A program made the position numbers and the translations under genes. 34,481 nucleotides of DNA from contig JABCYV010000022.1 of NCBI GenBank assembly GCA_013290025.1, forward strand, positions 1 through 34,481. Reading direction: 5' to 3'. The stretch comes from Acidobacteriota bacterium. Its GTDB lineage: Bacteria; Acidobacteriota; Terriglobia; Terriglobales; Acidobacteriaceae. Below, piece by piece: positions 8,275 to 16,217 of this stretch (its first letter is position 1; the number at the start of each line of letters is the position of its first letter). The notes under the pieces are model-generated. The model made no database searches. It was not told the DNA's origin and saw only the letters and a program-made list of their open reading frames with translations.

Positions 8275-9402
8275 CTACCCGAAGATGTCTTTGACCTTGC
8301 CCAGGAGAGTTCGCCGCTGCGGTTTGTTCTCCACCCGAATGGTTCCTTCTAACTCCTGCAGCAGCTCGCGTTGACGCTTATTCAGCTTGCCTGGAGTTTG
8401 CACTCGAACTTCGACGAACAGATCGCCTTTGCCCCGGCTATTGAGCACCGGAACGCCTTTCCCGCGAATGCGCAACGTGGTGCCCGACTGCGTGCCCTCT
8501 GGCACTTTCAGCATCTGTTCACCTTCGAGCGTGGGAACGGCAATCTCCGCTCCTAACGCCGCTTGCCCAAATGAAATCGGAATCACACAGTGAAGATCAT
8601 TACCCTCGCGCTCGAAAAACGGATGCTCCTTGACGTGAAGGACCACATAGAGATCGCCCGCCGGGCCGCCGTGAAGGCCTCCTTCACCCAGCCCCGAAAA
8701 ACGGATGCGGGTCCCGTCTTCTACACCGGCTGGAACTTTCGCGTCCACCGTCCGCTGACGAAGCACACGCCCTTCCCCTTTGCATTTTGGACAAGGATCA
8801 GTAATCACACTGCCCGTGCCCTGGCACGTAGGACAAGTACGTGCAATGCTGAAGAAGCCCTGCTGATAACGTACCTGTCCGCGCCCCGCGCACGACCGGC
8901 ACGTCACTGGCGTCTTACCGCTCGCGGCGCCAGAGCCTCGGCAATCCTCGCAAGTCTCGTGGCGTCTCACGGTAACCGTGGTCTCGGTGCCGAATACAGC
9001 TTCCTCGAATGCCAGGTTGACGTCCTCGCGCAGGTCGGCGCCACGCTGGGTGCGGCTGCGACGGCGAGATCCCTGGCCAAAAACGTCTCCGAAACCGAAG
9101 AATTCGCCGAAAATATCGCCGAAATCCTGGAAGACACTGGCATCGAAACCGCCTCCGCCCGCGGTGGCTCCTACCCCCGCATGGCCAAAACGGTCGTACA
9201 TCGAGCGCTTTTCGCCGTCCGCCAGGATCGCGTAAGCCTCGCTCGCTTCCTTGAACTTTTCTTCGGCGTCCGGATTATTAGGATTGCGGTCGGGATGAAA
9301 CTGCAGCGCTAGCTTGCGATACGCACTCTTAATTTCCTGCTCGCTGGCGCCCCGCGTCACCCCGAGCACCTCGTAGTAGTCGCGTTTTCCGTTGCTGGTC
9401 AG
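8275..9402 (-). CDS. dnaJ: chaperone DnaJ (Hsp40), probable CTG start
   Basis: Co-chaperone that delivers unfolded clients to DnaK and stimulates its ATPase. The J domain begins with DYYEVLGV and has the HPD motif in FHPDRNP. A Gly/Phe-rich linker follows ([14 protein letters not shown]). Four zinc-binding repeats are present: [24 protein letters not shown] and CPKCKGEG. The C-terminal client-binding region is complete. There is no ATG, GTG or TTG in frame between the grpE stop (9436-9438) and DYYE. The best start is CTG at 9402, with GGAG five bases upstream, giving [15 protein letters not shown] (375 residues). The adjacent ATT at 9405 is a second option. A GTG at 9369 would delete the first helix of the J domain and is unlikely. 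Third gene of the hrcA-grpE-dnaJ operon. Confidence 0.95.
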   Translation of the reverse strand: MTSNGKRDYYEVLGVTRGASEQEIKSAYRKLALQFHPDRNPNNPDAEEKFKEASEAYAILADGEKRSMYDRFGHAGVGATAGGGGFDASVFQDFGDIFGEFFGFGDVFGQGSRRRSRTQRGADLREDVNLAFEEAVFGTETTVTVRRHETCEDCRGSGAASGKTPVTCRSCAGRGQVRYQQGFFSIARTCPTCQGTGSVITDPCPKCKGEGRVLRQRTVDAKVPAGVEDGTRIRFSGLGEGGLHGGPAGDLYVVLHVKEHPFFEREGNDLHCVIPISFGQAALGAEIAVPTLEGEQMLKVPEGTQSGTTLRIRGKGVPVLNSRGKGDLFVEVRVQTPGKLNKRQRELLQELEGTIRVENKPQRRTLLGKVKDIFG

Positions 9403-9435
9403 AATGGCTCCAAATCCTTTCCAATGCTCGATGAA

Positions 9436-10035
9436 TTAATGTTTGGGATTGCGAGCGACCTTCACCATGGAAGGACGTAACAGGCGGTCTTTCAGCTTGT
9501 AGCCGCGCTGCAGCTCGTCCAATATTTGATGATCTTCAGCGGCGGTAGTTTCTACCATTTCGACCGCCTCGTGAAGGCGCGGGTCGAACGGCTCGCCTTT
9601 GGCGGGGATCGTTCGTAGGCCCAGCTTCTGCAGCGCGTCCTGCAGTTGCTTGTAGATGAGTTCAATCCCACTGCGCAATTCCGACTTCTCTGCGGAACCG
9701 GCCTGCAATGCACGCTCGAAACTATCCAGCACAGGCAGAAGTGTCTTCACGGCCTCCGCAAGTGCATACTCGCGGAATTCCTGCTGTTCGCGCGCAGTCC
9801 GCTTGCGGGCATTCTCGAACTCGGCCTGCAAACGGGCCAGGCGGTCGAGAAGGTTATCGCGCTCCGCTTTCAGTTTGTCCAACTCGGAGTCTGCTACGCT
9901 GACGCGAGCTGATCGTGAAGTCTCCGAGACATCGTTTGGCGTAGTCTGCTCCGCGGTTTCATCCGATGCGGGCAATTCGTGCTCCGTATCCAACTCTCGA
10001 TCTTTGATTTCTGTTTTTCCGTTGCTTCTCGCCAT
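9436..10035 (-). CDS. grpE: nucleotide exchange factor GrpE
   Basis: Releases ADP from DnaK in the Hsp70 cycle. About 50 residues of polar, probably disordered N-terminus are followed by a long coiled coil (LDKLKAERDNLLDRLARLQAEF region). The beta-domain carries the family signature from GEPFDPRLHEAV to a C-terminal VKVARN. At 199 residues it is of normal size. It starts 7 bases after the hrcA stop and ends just before dnaJ, so it is the middle gene of a CIRCE-controlled operon. Confidence 0.95.
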   Translation of the reverse strand: MARSNGKTEIKDRELDTEHELPASDETAEQTTPNDVSETSRSARVSVADSELDKLKAERDNLLDRLARLQAEFENARKRTAREQQEFREYALAEAVKTLLPVLDSFERALQAGSAEKSELRSGIELIYKQLQDALQKLGLRTIPAKGEPFDPRLHEAVEMVETTAAEDHQILDELQRGYKLKDRLLRPSMVKVARNPKH

Positions 10036-10042
10036 AAGACAC

Positions 10043-11083
10043 TCACTCAGATTCGTTCAAGACTTTGTCAAACAGGCGCGCGATATAGGAAACGGCGTTC
10101 ATGGTGTGCTGATAATCAATGCGCGTGGGACCAATCACCGCGAGCGATCCCATCACCTCGCCACCCACGCGGGCCGGTGCTCCTATGAGCACAAAGTTCC
10201 GCATGGAAGGTAAAGTTTCGTCCAATCCAATTACCACTCGCACTGCTTCCTGCTTCGCGTCGAGATAAGCACCCAACAATTCAACGATCTTCTGTTTCTC
10301 TTCCAGTGTGTGCAGCAATTCCTGCAGACGCTGACGGTCCTGCTCGCCTGCGACCAGGTTCGATGCGCCCTCTACGAAAACCACCTGAGCGGAGTCTTCG
10401 GCAGCCAGCGCTCCCTGCCGGTAGAGCTGCTCGACCGAGGCCATGAGCCGATCGTACTCACTACGCTCCTGCTCAAGACGCCGCGCAAGCTCGGTTCGCA
10501 TTGCATCCATTGTCCAACCACGAAAATTTTCATTGATGAAGCGTGCTGCCTCATCGAGATCCGTTTGCGGGAGGTCAAGACGCAGCACGCGGTCTCGCAC
10601 TAGCCCTGACCGCGTAACTACGACGGCCAGCACCTTCTGATCGCCGAGTCGCGAGAAATAGACATGCTCCAGTGCATTCTTCGGTCCGCCGATCGCCACT
10701 GCGACACCAACGTTTCGCGAGATCAGCGACAGCACATGCGATGTACGCTCCATGAATTCCTGCACATCGGAAATGCCGTGCAGCGAATCCTGGATGATGT
10801 TTTCATCGCCATGAGACAAATGCGTCTCACCCGTAAGCTGCTCGACATAGTAGCGATAGGCCTCCGAGCTCGGAACCCGGCCGGCGGAGGTGTGCGGCTG
10901 CTCCAGAAACCCCGCGTCCGCCAAATCCGCCATGACGTTGCGGATGGTGGCCGGACTCAGCCCCTCGCGATTCGATCGCGCAAGCGTTCGCGACCCCACC
11001 GGCTCGCCAGTAGCGATAAAGGTCTCTACGATAGCGGTCAGGATTTCTCGTTCCCGTTCGCCGATCGGTGGTCCCGCCTGCAT
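10043..11083 (-). CDS. hrcA: heat-inducible transcription repressor HrcA
   Basis: Repressor of class I heat-shock genes that binds CIRCE operators and depends on GroEL for activity. The N-terminal winged helix is recognisable in EREREILTAIVETFIATGEP and GLSPATIRNVMADLADAGF, followed by HTSAGRVPS. The ATG at 11083 has AAGGA six bases upstream. At 346 residues it is full length. It is first in the operon with grpE and dnaJ. A CIRCE element and promoter lie upstream, so the operon is probably autoregulated. dnaK and groESL are not in this window. Confidence 0.96.
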   Translation of the reverse strand: MQAGPPIGEREREILTAIVETFIATGEPVGSRTLARSNREGLSPATIRNVMADLADAGFLEQPHTSAGRVPSSEAYRYYVEQLTGETHLSHGDENIIQDSLHGISDVQEFMERTSHVLSLISRNVGVAVAIGGPKNALEHVYFSRLGDQKVLAVVVTRSGLVRDRVLRLDLPQTDLDEAARFINENFRGWTMDAMRTELARRLEQERSEYDRLMASVEQLYRQGALAAEDSAQVVFVEGASNLVAGEQDRQRLQELLHTLEEKQKIVELLGAYLDAKQEAVRVVIGLDETLPSMRNFVLIGAPARVGGEVMGSLAVIGPTRIDYQHTMNAVSYIARLFDKVLNESE

Positions 11084-11135
11084 TTGGCTTCCTTAGATGT
11101 GTTCGCTTTCGTCTCGGGAGCGATTCGCGCCTTGC

Positions 11136-11174
11136 CTCCGCTAAATATATTTAGATACAAATACTTAGACGGAG
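11136..11174 (-). promoter_or_regulatory. structured 5' leader of hrcA with AT palindrome
   Basis: CTCCGCTAA (11136-11144) can pair with TTAGACGGAG (11165-11174) with one bulged base. Nested within is the perfect palindrome CTAAATATATTTAG (11141-11154). In the hrcA transcript this would form a stem about 20-55 bases after the predicted start site. It may be a leader structure or a second operator; no regulator is assigned. Confidence 0.35.
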
Positions 11175-11198
11175 CGACGGCGCAATTCCCCACTTTTG

Positions 11199-11227
11199 AT
11201 TCTAGGAATCCCTGCTCCCCCTGTCAA
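11199..11227 (-). promoter_or_regulatory. sigma70-type promoter of hrcA-grpE-dnaJ
   Basis: On the minus strand TTGACA (at 11222-11227) is followed by a 17-base spacer and TAGAAT (at 11199-11204). Both hexamers are near consensus and correctly spaced. The leader to the hrcA ATG would be about 110 bases. Confidence 0.7.
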
Positions 11228-11230
11228 GCA

Positions 11231-11257
11231 TTAGCACTCTCGATGCAAGAATGCTAT
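11231..11257. promoter_or_regulatory. CIRCE operator (HrcA binding site)
   Basis: TTAGCACTC, a 9-base spacer, then GAATGCTAT. The left half is a perfect match to the CIRCE half-site and the right half matches 7 of 9 (consensus GAGTGCTAA). It lies 3 bp upstream of the -35 box of the hrcA promoter rather than at the more usual place downstream of -10. It also lies upstream of the divergent flavoenzyme gene. Confidence 0.85.
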
Positions 11258-11310
11258 TTGCTGACAAGCTTCCGGCGGTAGATTTGTGTTCTCGCACGTT
11301 CTTATCGGAC

Positions 11311-12633
11311 ATGTCAGAACTACACCAACCGACGAAGTTGAATCGACAAGGCGAACGCCGCACGTCTCGCCGCTCCTTGCTGAGAGGCTCCGCCGTGGTT
11401 GGCGGGTTGAGTACTCTTGCCGGCCGCTTTCCTTTTCTTAGGTTCACTCTAGCGGATATGCTCAAGCAAGCCGGTGACCATCCGGCAGAAATTAAAATGC
11501 AATCAAAGATCCATGTCTGTGTGATTGGGGCGGGCGCTTTCGGTGGGTGGACCGCTTTGTATCTGTTGCGTCGGGGCGCGCGGGTAACTTTACTCGACGC
11601 CTGGGGGCCGGGCAATTCTCGCGCTTCTTCCGGCGGAGAGACTCGCGTGATCCGCGGCACCTACGGGTCGAACCAGCCCTATACCAAGATGGTGGTCAGG
11701 GCGTTGCAATTGTGGACGGAACACGAGAAGCGATGGAATCGTCAGCTTCTGCATCGCACGGGTGTGCTTTGGATGGCGGCCCGCGGTGACGATGAGTACG
11801 AACGCGGGTCTTTGCCACTGCTGCGCGAGGCCGGTATTCCCTATGAAGAACTGTCCGCGGCGGAACTTGAAAAGCGCTGGCCGCAGATTAACCTGGAAGA
11901 CGTACGCTGGGGAATTTACGAACCTCAGAATGGATTTCTCACGGCGCGGATCGCGTGCCAGGCAGTGTTGGAGGGATTTCTCTCCGAGGGCGGTGAATAC
12001 AGGCAGGCAGCGGTTGCGTCGCATGATTTTGAACGCGGCCGATGGGATGCCTTAGCTCTTTCGGATGGCTCGAAGGTCACAGCCGATCACTACGTTTTTG
12101 CTTGCGGACCCTGGCTGGGCAAACTATTTCCTGCGACTATCGGCGATCGCGTGCGCCCCACCAAGCAGGATGTATTTTTCTTTGGCACGCCTGCCGGGGA
12201 TGATCGCTTCTCGGAGAAAAAACTGCCGGTGTGGGCCGACCATCGTGACAGGTTTATCTATGGCATCCCGGGCAGCGATGGACGCGGCTTCAAGGTCGCC
12301 GACGACACTCGCGGCCCGGAGTTCGATCCGACTTCAGGCGAGCGTGAGCCAAGTGCTGACGGGCTGCGTGCTATTCGAGAGTATCTCGGCTTTCGCTTTC
12401 CCGCGCTAAAGAACGCACCGCTGCTCGAAAGCCGTGTCTGCCAGTATGAGAACAGTCCCGATAACAACTTCATCATTGATCGCCATCCCAATTCGGAAAG
12501 GGTCTGGCTGGTCGGCGGAGGCTCAGGTCACGGCTTTAAACACGGCCCGGCGTTGGGCGAGATGGTGGCGGAGTTGGTGATGGAGGGTAAGGATGCGGAT
12601 CCGTTGTTCCGACTGGAGCGATTCGGAAGATAA
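11311..12633 (+). CDS. Tat-exported FAD oxidase, sarcosine-oxidase-like
   Basis: DAO-family flavoprotein resembling monomeric sarcosine oxidase and N-methyl-tryptophan oxidase, which oxidise secondary amines with release of H2O2. A twin-arginine type leader is visible (TSRRSLLRGSAVVGG), so export by Tat is likely. The FAD Rossmann motif is VCVIGAGAFGGWTALYLL, followed by RASSGGETRVIRGTYG typical of this subgroup. Near the C-terminus come CQYENSPDNNFIIDRHP and GGGSGHGFKHGPALGEM; the cysteine is at the place that holds FAD covalently in sarcosine oxidase. The ATG at 11311 is chosen; an in-frame ATG at 11251 lies within the CIRCE element and is less likely. The substrate is unknown, and export is unusual for sarcosine oxidases. 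Divergent from hrcA. Confidence 0.82.
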   Translation: MSELHQPTKLNRQGERRTSRRSLLRGSAVVGGLSTLAGRFPFLRFTLADMLKQAGDHPAEIKMQSKIHVCVIGAGAFGGWTALYLLRRGARVTLLDAWGPGNSRASSGGETRVIRGTYGSNQPYTKMVVRALQLWTEHEKRWNRQLLHRTGVLWMAARGDDEYERGSLPLLREAGIPYEELSAAELEKRWPQINLEDVRWGIYEPQNGFLTARIACQAVLEGFLSEGGEYRQAAVASHDFERGRWDALALSDGSKVTADHYVFACGPWLGKLFPATIGDRVRPTKQDVFFFGTPAGDDRFSEKKLPVWADHRDRFIYGIPGSDGRGFKVADDTRGPEFDPTSGEREPSADGLRAIREYLGFRFPALKNAPLLESRVCQYENSPDNNFIIDRHPNSERVWLVGGGSGHGFKHGPALGEMVAELVMEGKDADPLFRLERFGR

Positions 12634-12645
12634 AGGGCGGTAAGC

Positions 12646-13062
12646 TCACGCAACCCAGGGATCGATGAGCTGAACTGAAACATCGTCGAAGTGCGACACA
12701 TTGCGAGTTGCGAGTGTGGCATGTTGGGCGAGCGCGATACCAGCGATCATCGTGTCCCGCAGCTCGCCGGGGCGGCCGTTCTTGTGCCGGAATGCCATCA
12801 GATCACCTGCTTGTTGAGCAGCAGATGCATCGAAAGGAATAACTCGGTGACCCATCTTATCGAGAACTTCTTCGAATGCCCGCAATAGCGCGGAGCGCCG
12901 CTTGCCGCCGGCCATGATCTGCAGCCCAAATCGGACTTCGAGGATTGTGATGGAAGTTGTCCAGATGGATGATCGAGGCTGGCGATCAAGCCAGGCAACG
13001 ACCTTCATGTCGGGTGTTACATGCATCAGCGCCGAAAGCACGTTCGTGTCCAGAATAGTCAT
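12646..13062 (-). CDS. PIN-domain toxin, FitB/VapC type
   Basis: Predicted Mg-dependent ribonuclease toxin. The PIN acidic residues are visible: Asp in the N-terminal ILDTNVLSAL, Glu in ITILEVRFG, and Asp in GELRDTMIAGIA, with TRNVSHFDDV near the C-terminus. At 138 residues it matches the family. Its ATG overlaps the antitoxin stop by 4 bases (ATGA), so translation is probably coupled. The target RNA cannot be inferred from sequence. Confidence 0.9.
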   Translation of the reverse strand: MTILDTNVLSALMHVTPDMKVVAWLDRQPRSSIWTTSITILEVRFGLQIMAGGKRRSALLRAFEEVLDKMGHRVIPFDASAAQQAGDLMAFRHKNGRPGELRDTMIAGIALAQHATLATRNVSHFDDVSVQLIDPWVA

Positions 13063-13307
13063 TCTTCAAATGAGGCGGGCCTGATTTCATGTCCACGAAG
13101 TTCAGGGATGTCGGAGTCGACGCCGGCTCTGGTAAACAGCGCGGAGATTTCCGTCCCCAACCCCTTAGAGGGCGGGTCTTGCTCGGTGACCGCGTTCCGC
13201 AGAATATCCCGAACTTCCTCTTCCATGCTGCGGCCATTCCTCCTCGCGCGGCGTTGCAGCCGTGCCTTGACCCCGTTCTCAATATTGCGGACAACAAATT
13301 GAGCCAT
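13059..13307 (-). CDS. antitoxin, FitA-like ribbon-helix-helix
   Basis: An 82-residue protein with an N-terminal ribbon-helix-helix DNA-binding domain (AQFVVRNIENGVKARLQRRA, then GRSMEEEVRDILRNAV), as in FitA. The C-terminal tail should bind and block the PIN toxin encoded immediately downstream. A palindrome just upstream (13313-13332) is the probable autoregulatory operator. Confidence 0.88.
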   Translation of the reverse strand: MAQFVVRNIENGVKARLQRRARRNGRSMEEEVRDILRNAVTEQDPPSKGLGTEISALFTRAGVDSDIPELRGHEIRPASFEE

Positions 13308-13312
13308 GGCAA

Positions 13313-13332
13313 TATGATATCACGATATCACA
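13313..13332. promoter_or_regulatory. palindromic operator of the toxin-antitoxin pair
   Basis: TGATATC-AC-GATATCA (13315-13330) is an inverted repeat with 7-bp arms and a 2-bp centre. It extends to 10-bp arms with one mismatch. It ends about 6 bp upstream of the antitoxin start. Ribbon-helix-helix antitoxins typically bind such sites to repress their own operon. Confidence 0.7.
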
Positions 13333-13354
13333 TTTAAAAGAAAACCGGGCAAGG

Positions 13355-14206
13355 CTACTGGATCTGGATTACGCTTTCGCTTTCTTTGGACTTGATCTCT
13401 TCCACGCGCGCCGCCACCTTACGAGCAAATTCGTAGAGCGACTTGGCGGCCACCGAACCTTCTCCGGCGAGGACTGTGGGCTGGCCACCGTCGGCGGCCT
13501 TGCGAATGTCGGGATCGAGTTGCACCGCGCCCAGATACGCAATGCCGAATTGGGTCGCGGTCTTTTCTGCCCCTCCGCGAGAGAAAATATCAGTTTCCTG
13601 ATGGCAGTGTGGGCAGACGAAGTAACTCATGTTCTCGACGATGCCGACCACATCGACCTTCATCTGGCGGAACATTTCAATGGCCTTGCGCGCGTCCTGC
13701 AAGGAAACATCTGATGGCGTAGAAACCACGACTGCCCCGGTCAGAGGCACCGTTTGGATCAGCGAGAGTGCCACGTCACCGGTCCCGGGTGGCAGATCAA
13801 CCACGAGGTAATCGAGCTTTCCCCAAACCACCGAGCCCAGAAATTGCTTGATGATCGAATGAAGCATAGGGCCGCGCCAGATCAGAGGCTTATCGCCGGG
13901 ATTCAAAAATCCCACCGAGATGACTTTGACGCCATGAGCTTCGAGCGGCTCAATGCGATTGTCGGGCAGAACCTTGGGCTGAGCACTGATGCCGAGCATC
14001 AACGGCACATTAGGGCCATAAACGTCGGCATCGAGCAATCCGACTTTATGTCCCAGCTTGGCCAGCGCGATAGCGAGATTGACCGCCAGCGTGGTCTTGC
14101 CGACGCCACCTTTGCCGGAACCGACGGCGATGATTGTATCCAGATCAGGCAGCGGTTGCGGTCCTTGCGGTGGTTGGCCGGGACGAGGGGGCATGGGGGA
14201 ACTCAA
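13355..14206 (-). CDS. Mrp/NBP35-family P-loop ATPase
   Basis: Iron-sulfur cluster carrier ATPase of the Mrp/ApbC group, which hold and transfer Fe-S clusters to apoproteins in the cytoplasm. The deviant Walker A is GSGKGGVGKTT (about residues 29-39). Further family motifs are DADVYGPNVPLMLG, WRGPM, DLPPGTGD and NMSYFVCPHCH, whose CxxC is the likely bridging cluster ligand. The N-terminus is proline-rich with no MIP18-like domain. TTG at 14206 is used because AAGGTG lies five bases upstream; the ATG at 14194 has no ribosome binding site. At 283 residues it is typical for the short form. Confidence 0.92.
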   Translation of the reverse strand: MSSPMPPRPGQPPQGPQPLPDLDTIIAVGSGKGGVGKTTLAVNLAIALAKLGHKVGLLDADVYGPNVPLMLGISAQPKVLPDNRIEPLEAHGVKVISVGFLNPGDKPLIWRGPMLHSIIKQFLGSVVWGKLDYLVVDLPPGTGDVALSLIQTVPLTGAVVVSTPSDVSLQDARKAIEMFRQMKVDVVGIVENMSYFVCPHCHQETDIFSRGGAEKTATQFGIAYLGAVQLDPDIRKAADGGQPTVLAGEGSVAAKSLYEFARKVAARVEEIKSKESESVIQIQ

Positions 14207-14307
14207 GGGATCACCTTCCAGATCGGCCGGCTAGGAACGGCCGATGTATCGATTATACAAGGCAGCAGAGGGCTGGATGGCGCTGTGGCGATTGATGACT
14301 GCTGGGT

Positions 14308-15066
14308 CTAAACCGCCAGATATCCACCGTCCACGGGAAACACCGCCCCCGTGACCCAGGAAGATTCGTCGCTGGCCAAGTAGACCGCCATTCCCGCAAT
14401 ATCGTCGGGCTGGCCTAAGCGGCCGATGGGATGTGCGCTAATTCTCTCTCGCCGCATGGCCTCTGGATCGGGGGCCGTGCGCAGGACCGCCGCAGTTAAG
14501 TCAGTCTCCACAAACGCGGGGCAGATGGCGTTTACGCGGATGTTTTCGTGGCCCTGGTCGATGGCCATGCATTTGGTTAGGAGTACCACAGCACCTTTCG
14601 AGGGCGCATAGCAAGCCCGATTGCGGACCCCGTTGATGCCCAGCACCGACGCGATGTTGATAATCGATCCGCCGCCAGCCTTGCGCAGATGCGGGAGCAC
14701 GGCGCGGGATAGCAGCCAGACTCCCCGGACGTTCACATTGAAGGTTTCATCCCACTGCTGCTCCGTGACCTGCTCCACGGTTCCGGCGTGAAGGACTCCG
14801 GCATTGTTGACAAGGACGTTCAGCCCGCCAAAACTTGACACGGTCTGCTCGACCATGCGGTCAATGTCGGGTTTCTTCGAGACATCGGCGGCTACAACCA
14901 GGGCATTGGTCCCGATTTCGCGGGCGACAGCTTCAAGGCGATCTTTGCGACGGCCGACGAGCGCGACTCGAGCGCCCTCGCGTGCCAAAGCGAGAGCGCA
15001 GGCGCATCCGATGCCGCTGCCCGCGCCGGTGACCATGGCAATCTTGCCTTCAAGACGAGGGTTCAT
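14308..15066 (-). CDS. SDR-family oxidoreductase (classical)
   Basis: Classical short-chain dehydrogenase/reductase, probably NAD(P)H-dependent. Cofactor motif TGAGSGIG (residues 14-21), NNAG (about 88-91), catalytic Ser in INIASVLG, Tyr and Lys in CYAPSKGA, and the C-terminal VTGAVFPVDGGYLAV of FabG-like enzymes. At 252 residues it is typical. It lies 50 bases after cydB on the same strand, but nothing links it functionally. Substrate unknown. Confidence 0.93.
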   Translation of the reverse strand: MNPRLEGKIAMVTGAGSGIGCACALALAREGARVALVGRRKDRLEAVAREIGTNALVVAADVSKKPDIDRMVEQTVSSFGGLNVLVNNAGVLHAGTVEQVTEQQWDETFNVNVRGVWLLSRAVLPHLRKAGGGSIINIASVLGINGVRNRACYAPSKGAVVLLTKCMAIDQGHENIRVNAICPAFVETDLTAAVLRTAPDPEAMRRERISAHPIGRLGQPDDIAGMAVYLASDESSWVTGAVFPVDGGYLAV

Positions 15067-15116
15067 ACAGGGCGATAGTACAGACTGGATAGTCTAGACG
15101 AAGACGATGAAGGCTT

Positions 15117-16184
15117 TCAGTATCCTTCCCCCTCCAACCGCACTTTGCCGCGGAACATACGGTAGACGAACACGAAATATCCGAGGGTCAGCACGGTTCC
15201 GATGATCCACCAAATAAAACCCACGACCAGGCCGTGATGTCCAGCGGCGGAGTTGTTGATAGTGAGACTGTACACGGGCTCGGTACTGGCTGGCAGCAGC
15301 ACCGGATAGAGCGCGAAGGCGACTCCCACCAGCATACCCATGATGTACAAGGTTGACCCCAGGAAGGCCAGCTTCTCTTTTTTGCTTTGCCTTTGTTCTT
15401 GCGCTCGCCCCTGTCGATTTGCCCAAGCCATTACTGCCAGACTACCGACAACGACCATGGGTATGAGCACGCCGATAGGATGTACGCCGTAATTTGTCAT
15501 CACGTGCGGCCGAACGAAATAAGTGGCTATCAGGCTGAGGCAGGTCAGCAGAAGCTGAACCGGCCAGAGCATGACGGCAATATCACGGGCCCTCCGGCTC
15601 AAGTCATTTTCTGTTTTGAGGGCAACGTAAAGCGCGCCATGCACTGTGAGGGTCACCAATGCGAGCACACCGATGAGAATTGTGTACCAATCCAGAATTC
15701 CCGGGTGCGGTCCGGGCTTGAAGTTGGTCCACAGCGGCTCGAAAAAATAGCCCTCATGATCAAGAGGCACACCGCGCACCACATTACCGAGCGCGGCGCC
15801 GAAGAATATGGCGAGCAGCGCACTGGACACAGAGAAAACGACATCAAAGAAACCCTGCCACACACGATTGTCGATGTGGGCGCGAAATTCGATACCAATC
15901 GCGCGCAGCATCAGCAACCACAACACCATCATGAGCGGGAGGTAGAAGCCGCTGAAGCTCGAAGCATAGAGTTGAGGAAAGGCAAAATACAACGTGCCTG
16001 CTGCCGCCACGAGCCAGACTTCGTTTCCATCCCATACCGGCCCAATGGAGCGCAGCACCAAGCGGCGCTCGTCGCGGGTTTTCGCCACAATGAGATAAAT
16101 CACGCCGGCTCCCAGATCAAAGCCATCAAGGACAACGTAAACAGTCAGCATGATCGCAATGATGACGAACCAGAGAGTTGCCAT
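15117..16184 (-). CDS. cydB: cytochrome bd quinol oxidase subunit II
   Basis: Membrane subunit of the bd-type terminal oxidase, which reduces O2 to water at low oxygen with electrons from quinol. Several hydrophobic segments run through the 355 residues. The N-terminal VVLDGFDLGAG and the next loop SIGPVWDGNEVWLV are signature motifs. It follows cydA by 33 bases, forming a cydAB operon. No cydX-sized ORF fits in the 50 bases downstream, and cydDC is not present in the window. Confidence 0.95.
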   Translation of the reverse strand: MATLWFVIIAIMLTVYVVLDGFDLGAGVIYLIVAKTRDERRLVLRSIGPVWDGNEVWLVAAAGTLYFAFPQLYASSFSGFYLPLMMVLWLLMLRAIGIEFRAHIDNRVWQGFFDVVFSVSSALLAIFFGAALGNVVRGVPLDHEGYFFEPLWTNFKPGPHPGILDWYTILIGVLALVTLTVHGALYVALKTENDLSRRARDIAVMLWPVQLLLTCLSLIATYFVRPHVMTNYGVHPIGVLIPMVVVGSLAVMAWANRQGRAQEQRQSKKEKLAFLGSTLYIMGMLVGVAFALYPVLLPASTEPVYSLTINNSAAGHHGLVVGFIWWIIGTVLTLGYFVFVYRMFRGKVRLEGEGY

Positions 16185-16217
16185 GACAGCTAGTAACCTC
16201 AGGTGCTAAGCGCTCTT

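Noticed and set aside
8590-9312. 240-codon plus-strand frame
   Set aside because: Lies entirely opposite dnaJ, whose zinc-finger and J-domain motifs are complete. It is a mirror frame of GC-rich coding sequence.
15387-16193. 268-codon plus-strand frame
   Set aside because: Antisense to cydB; product is His/Gln-rich without any motif.
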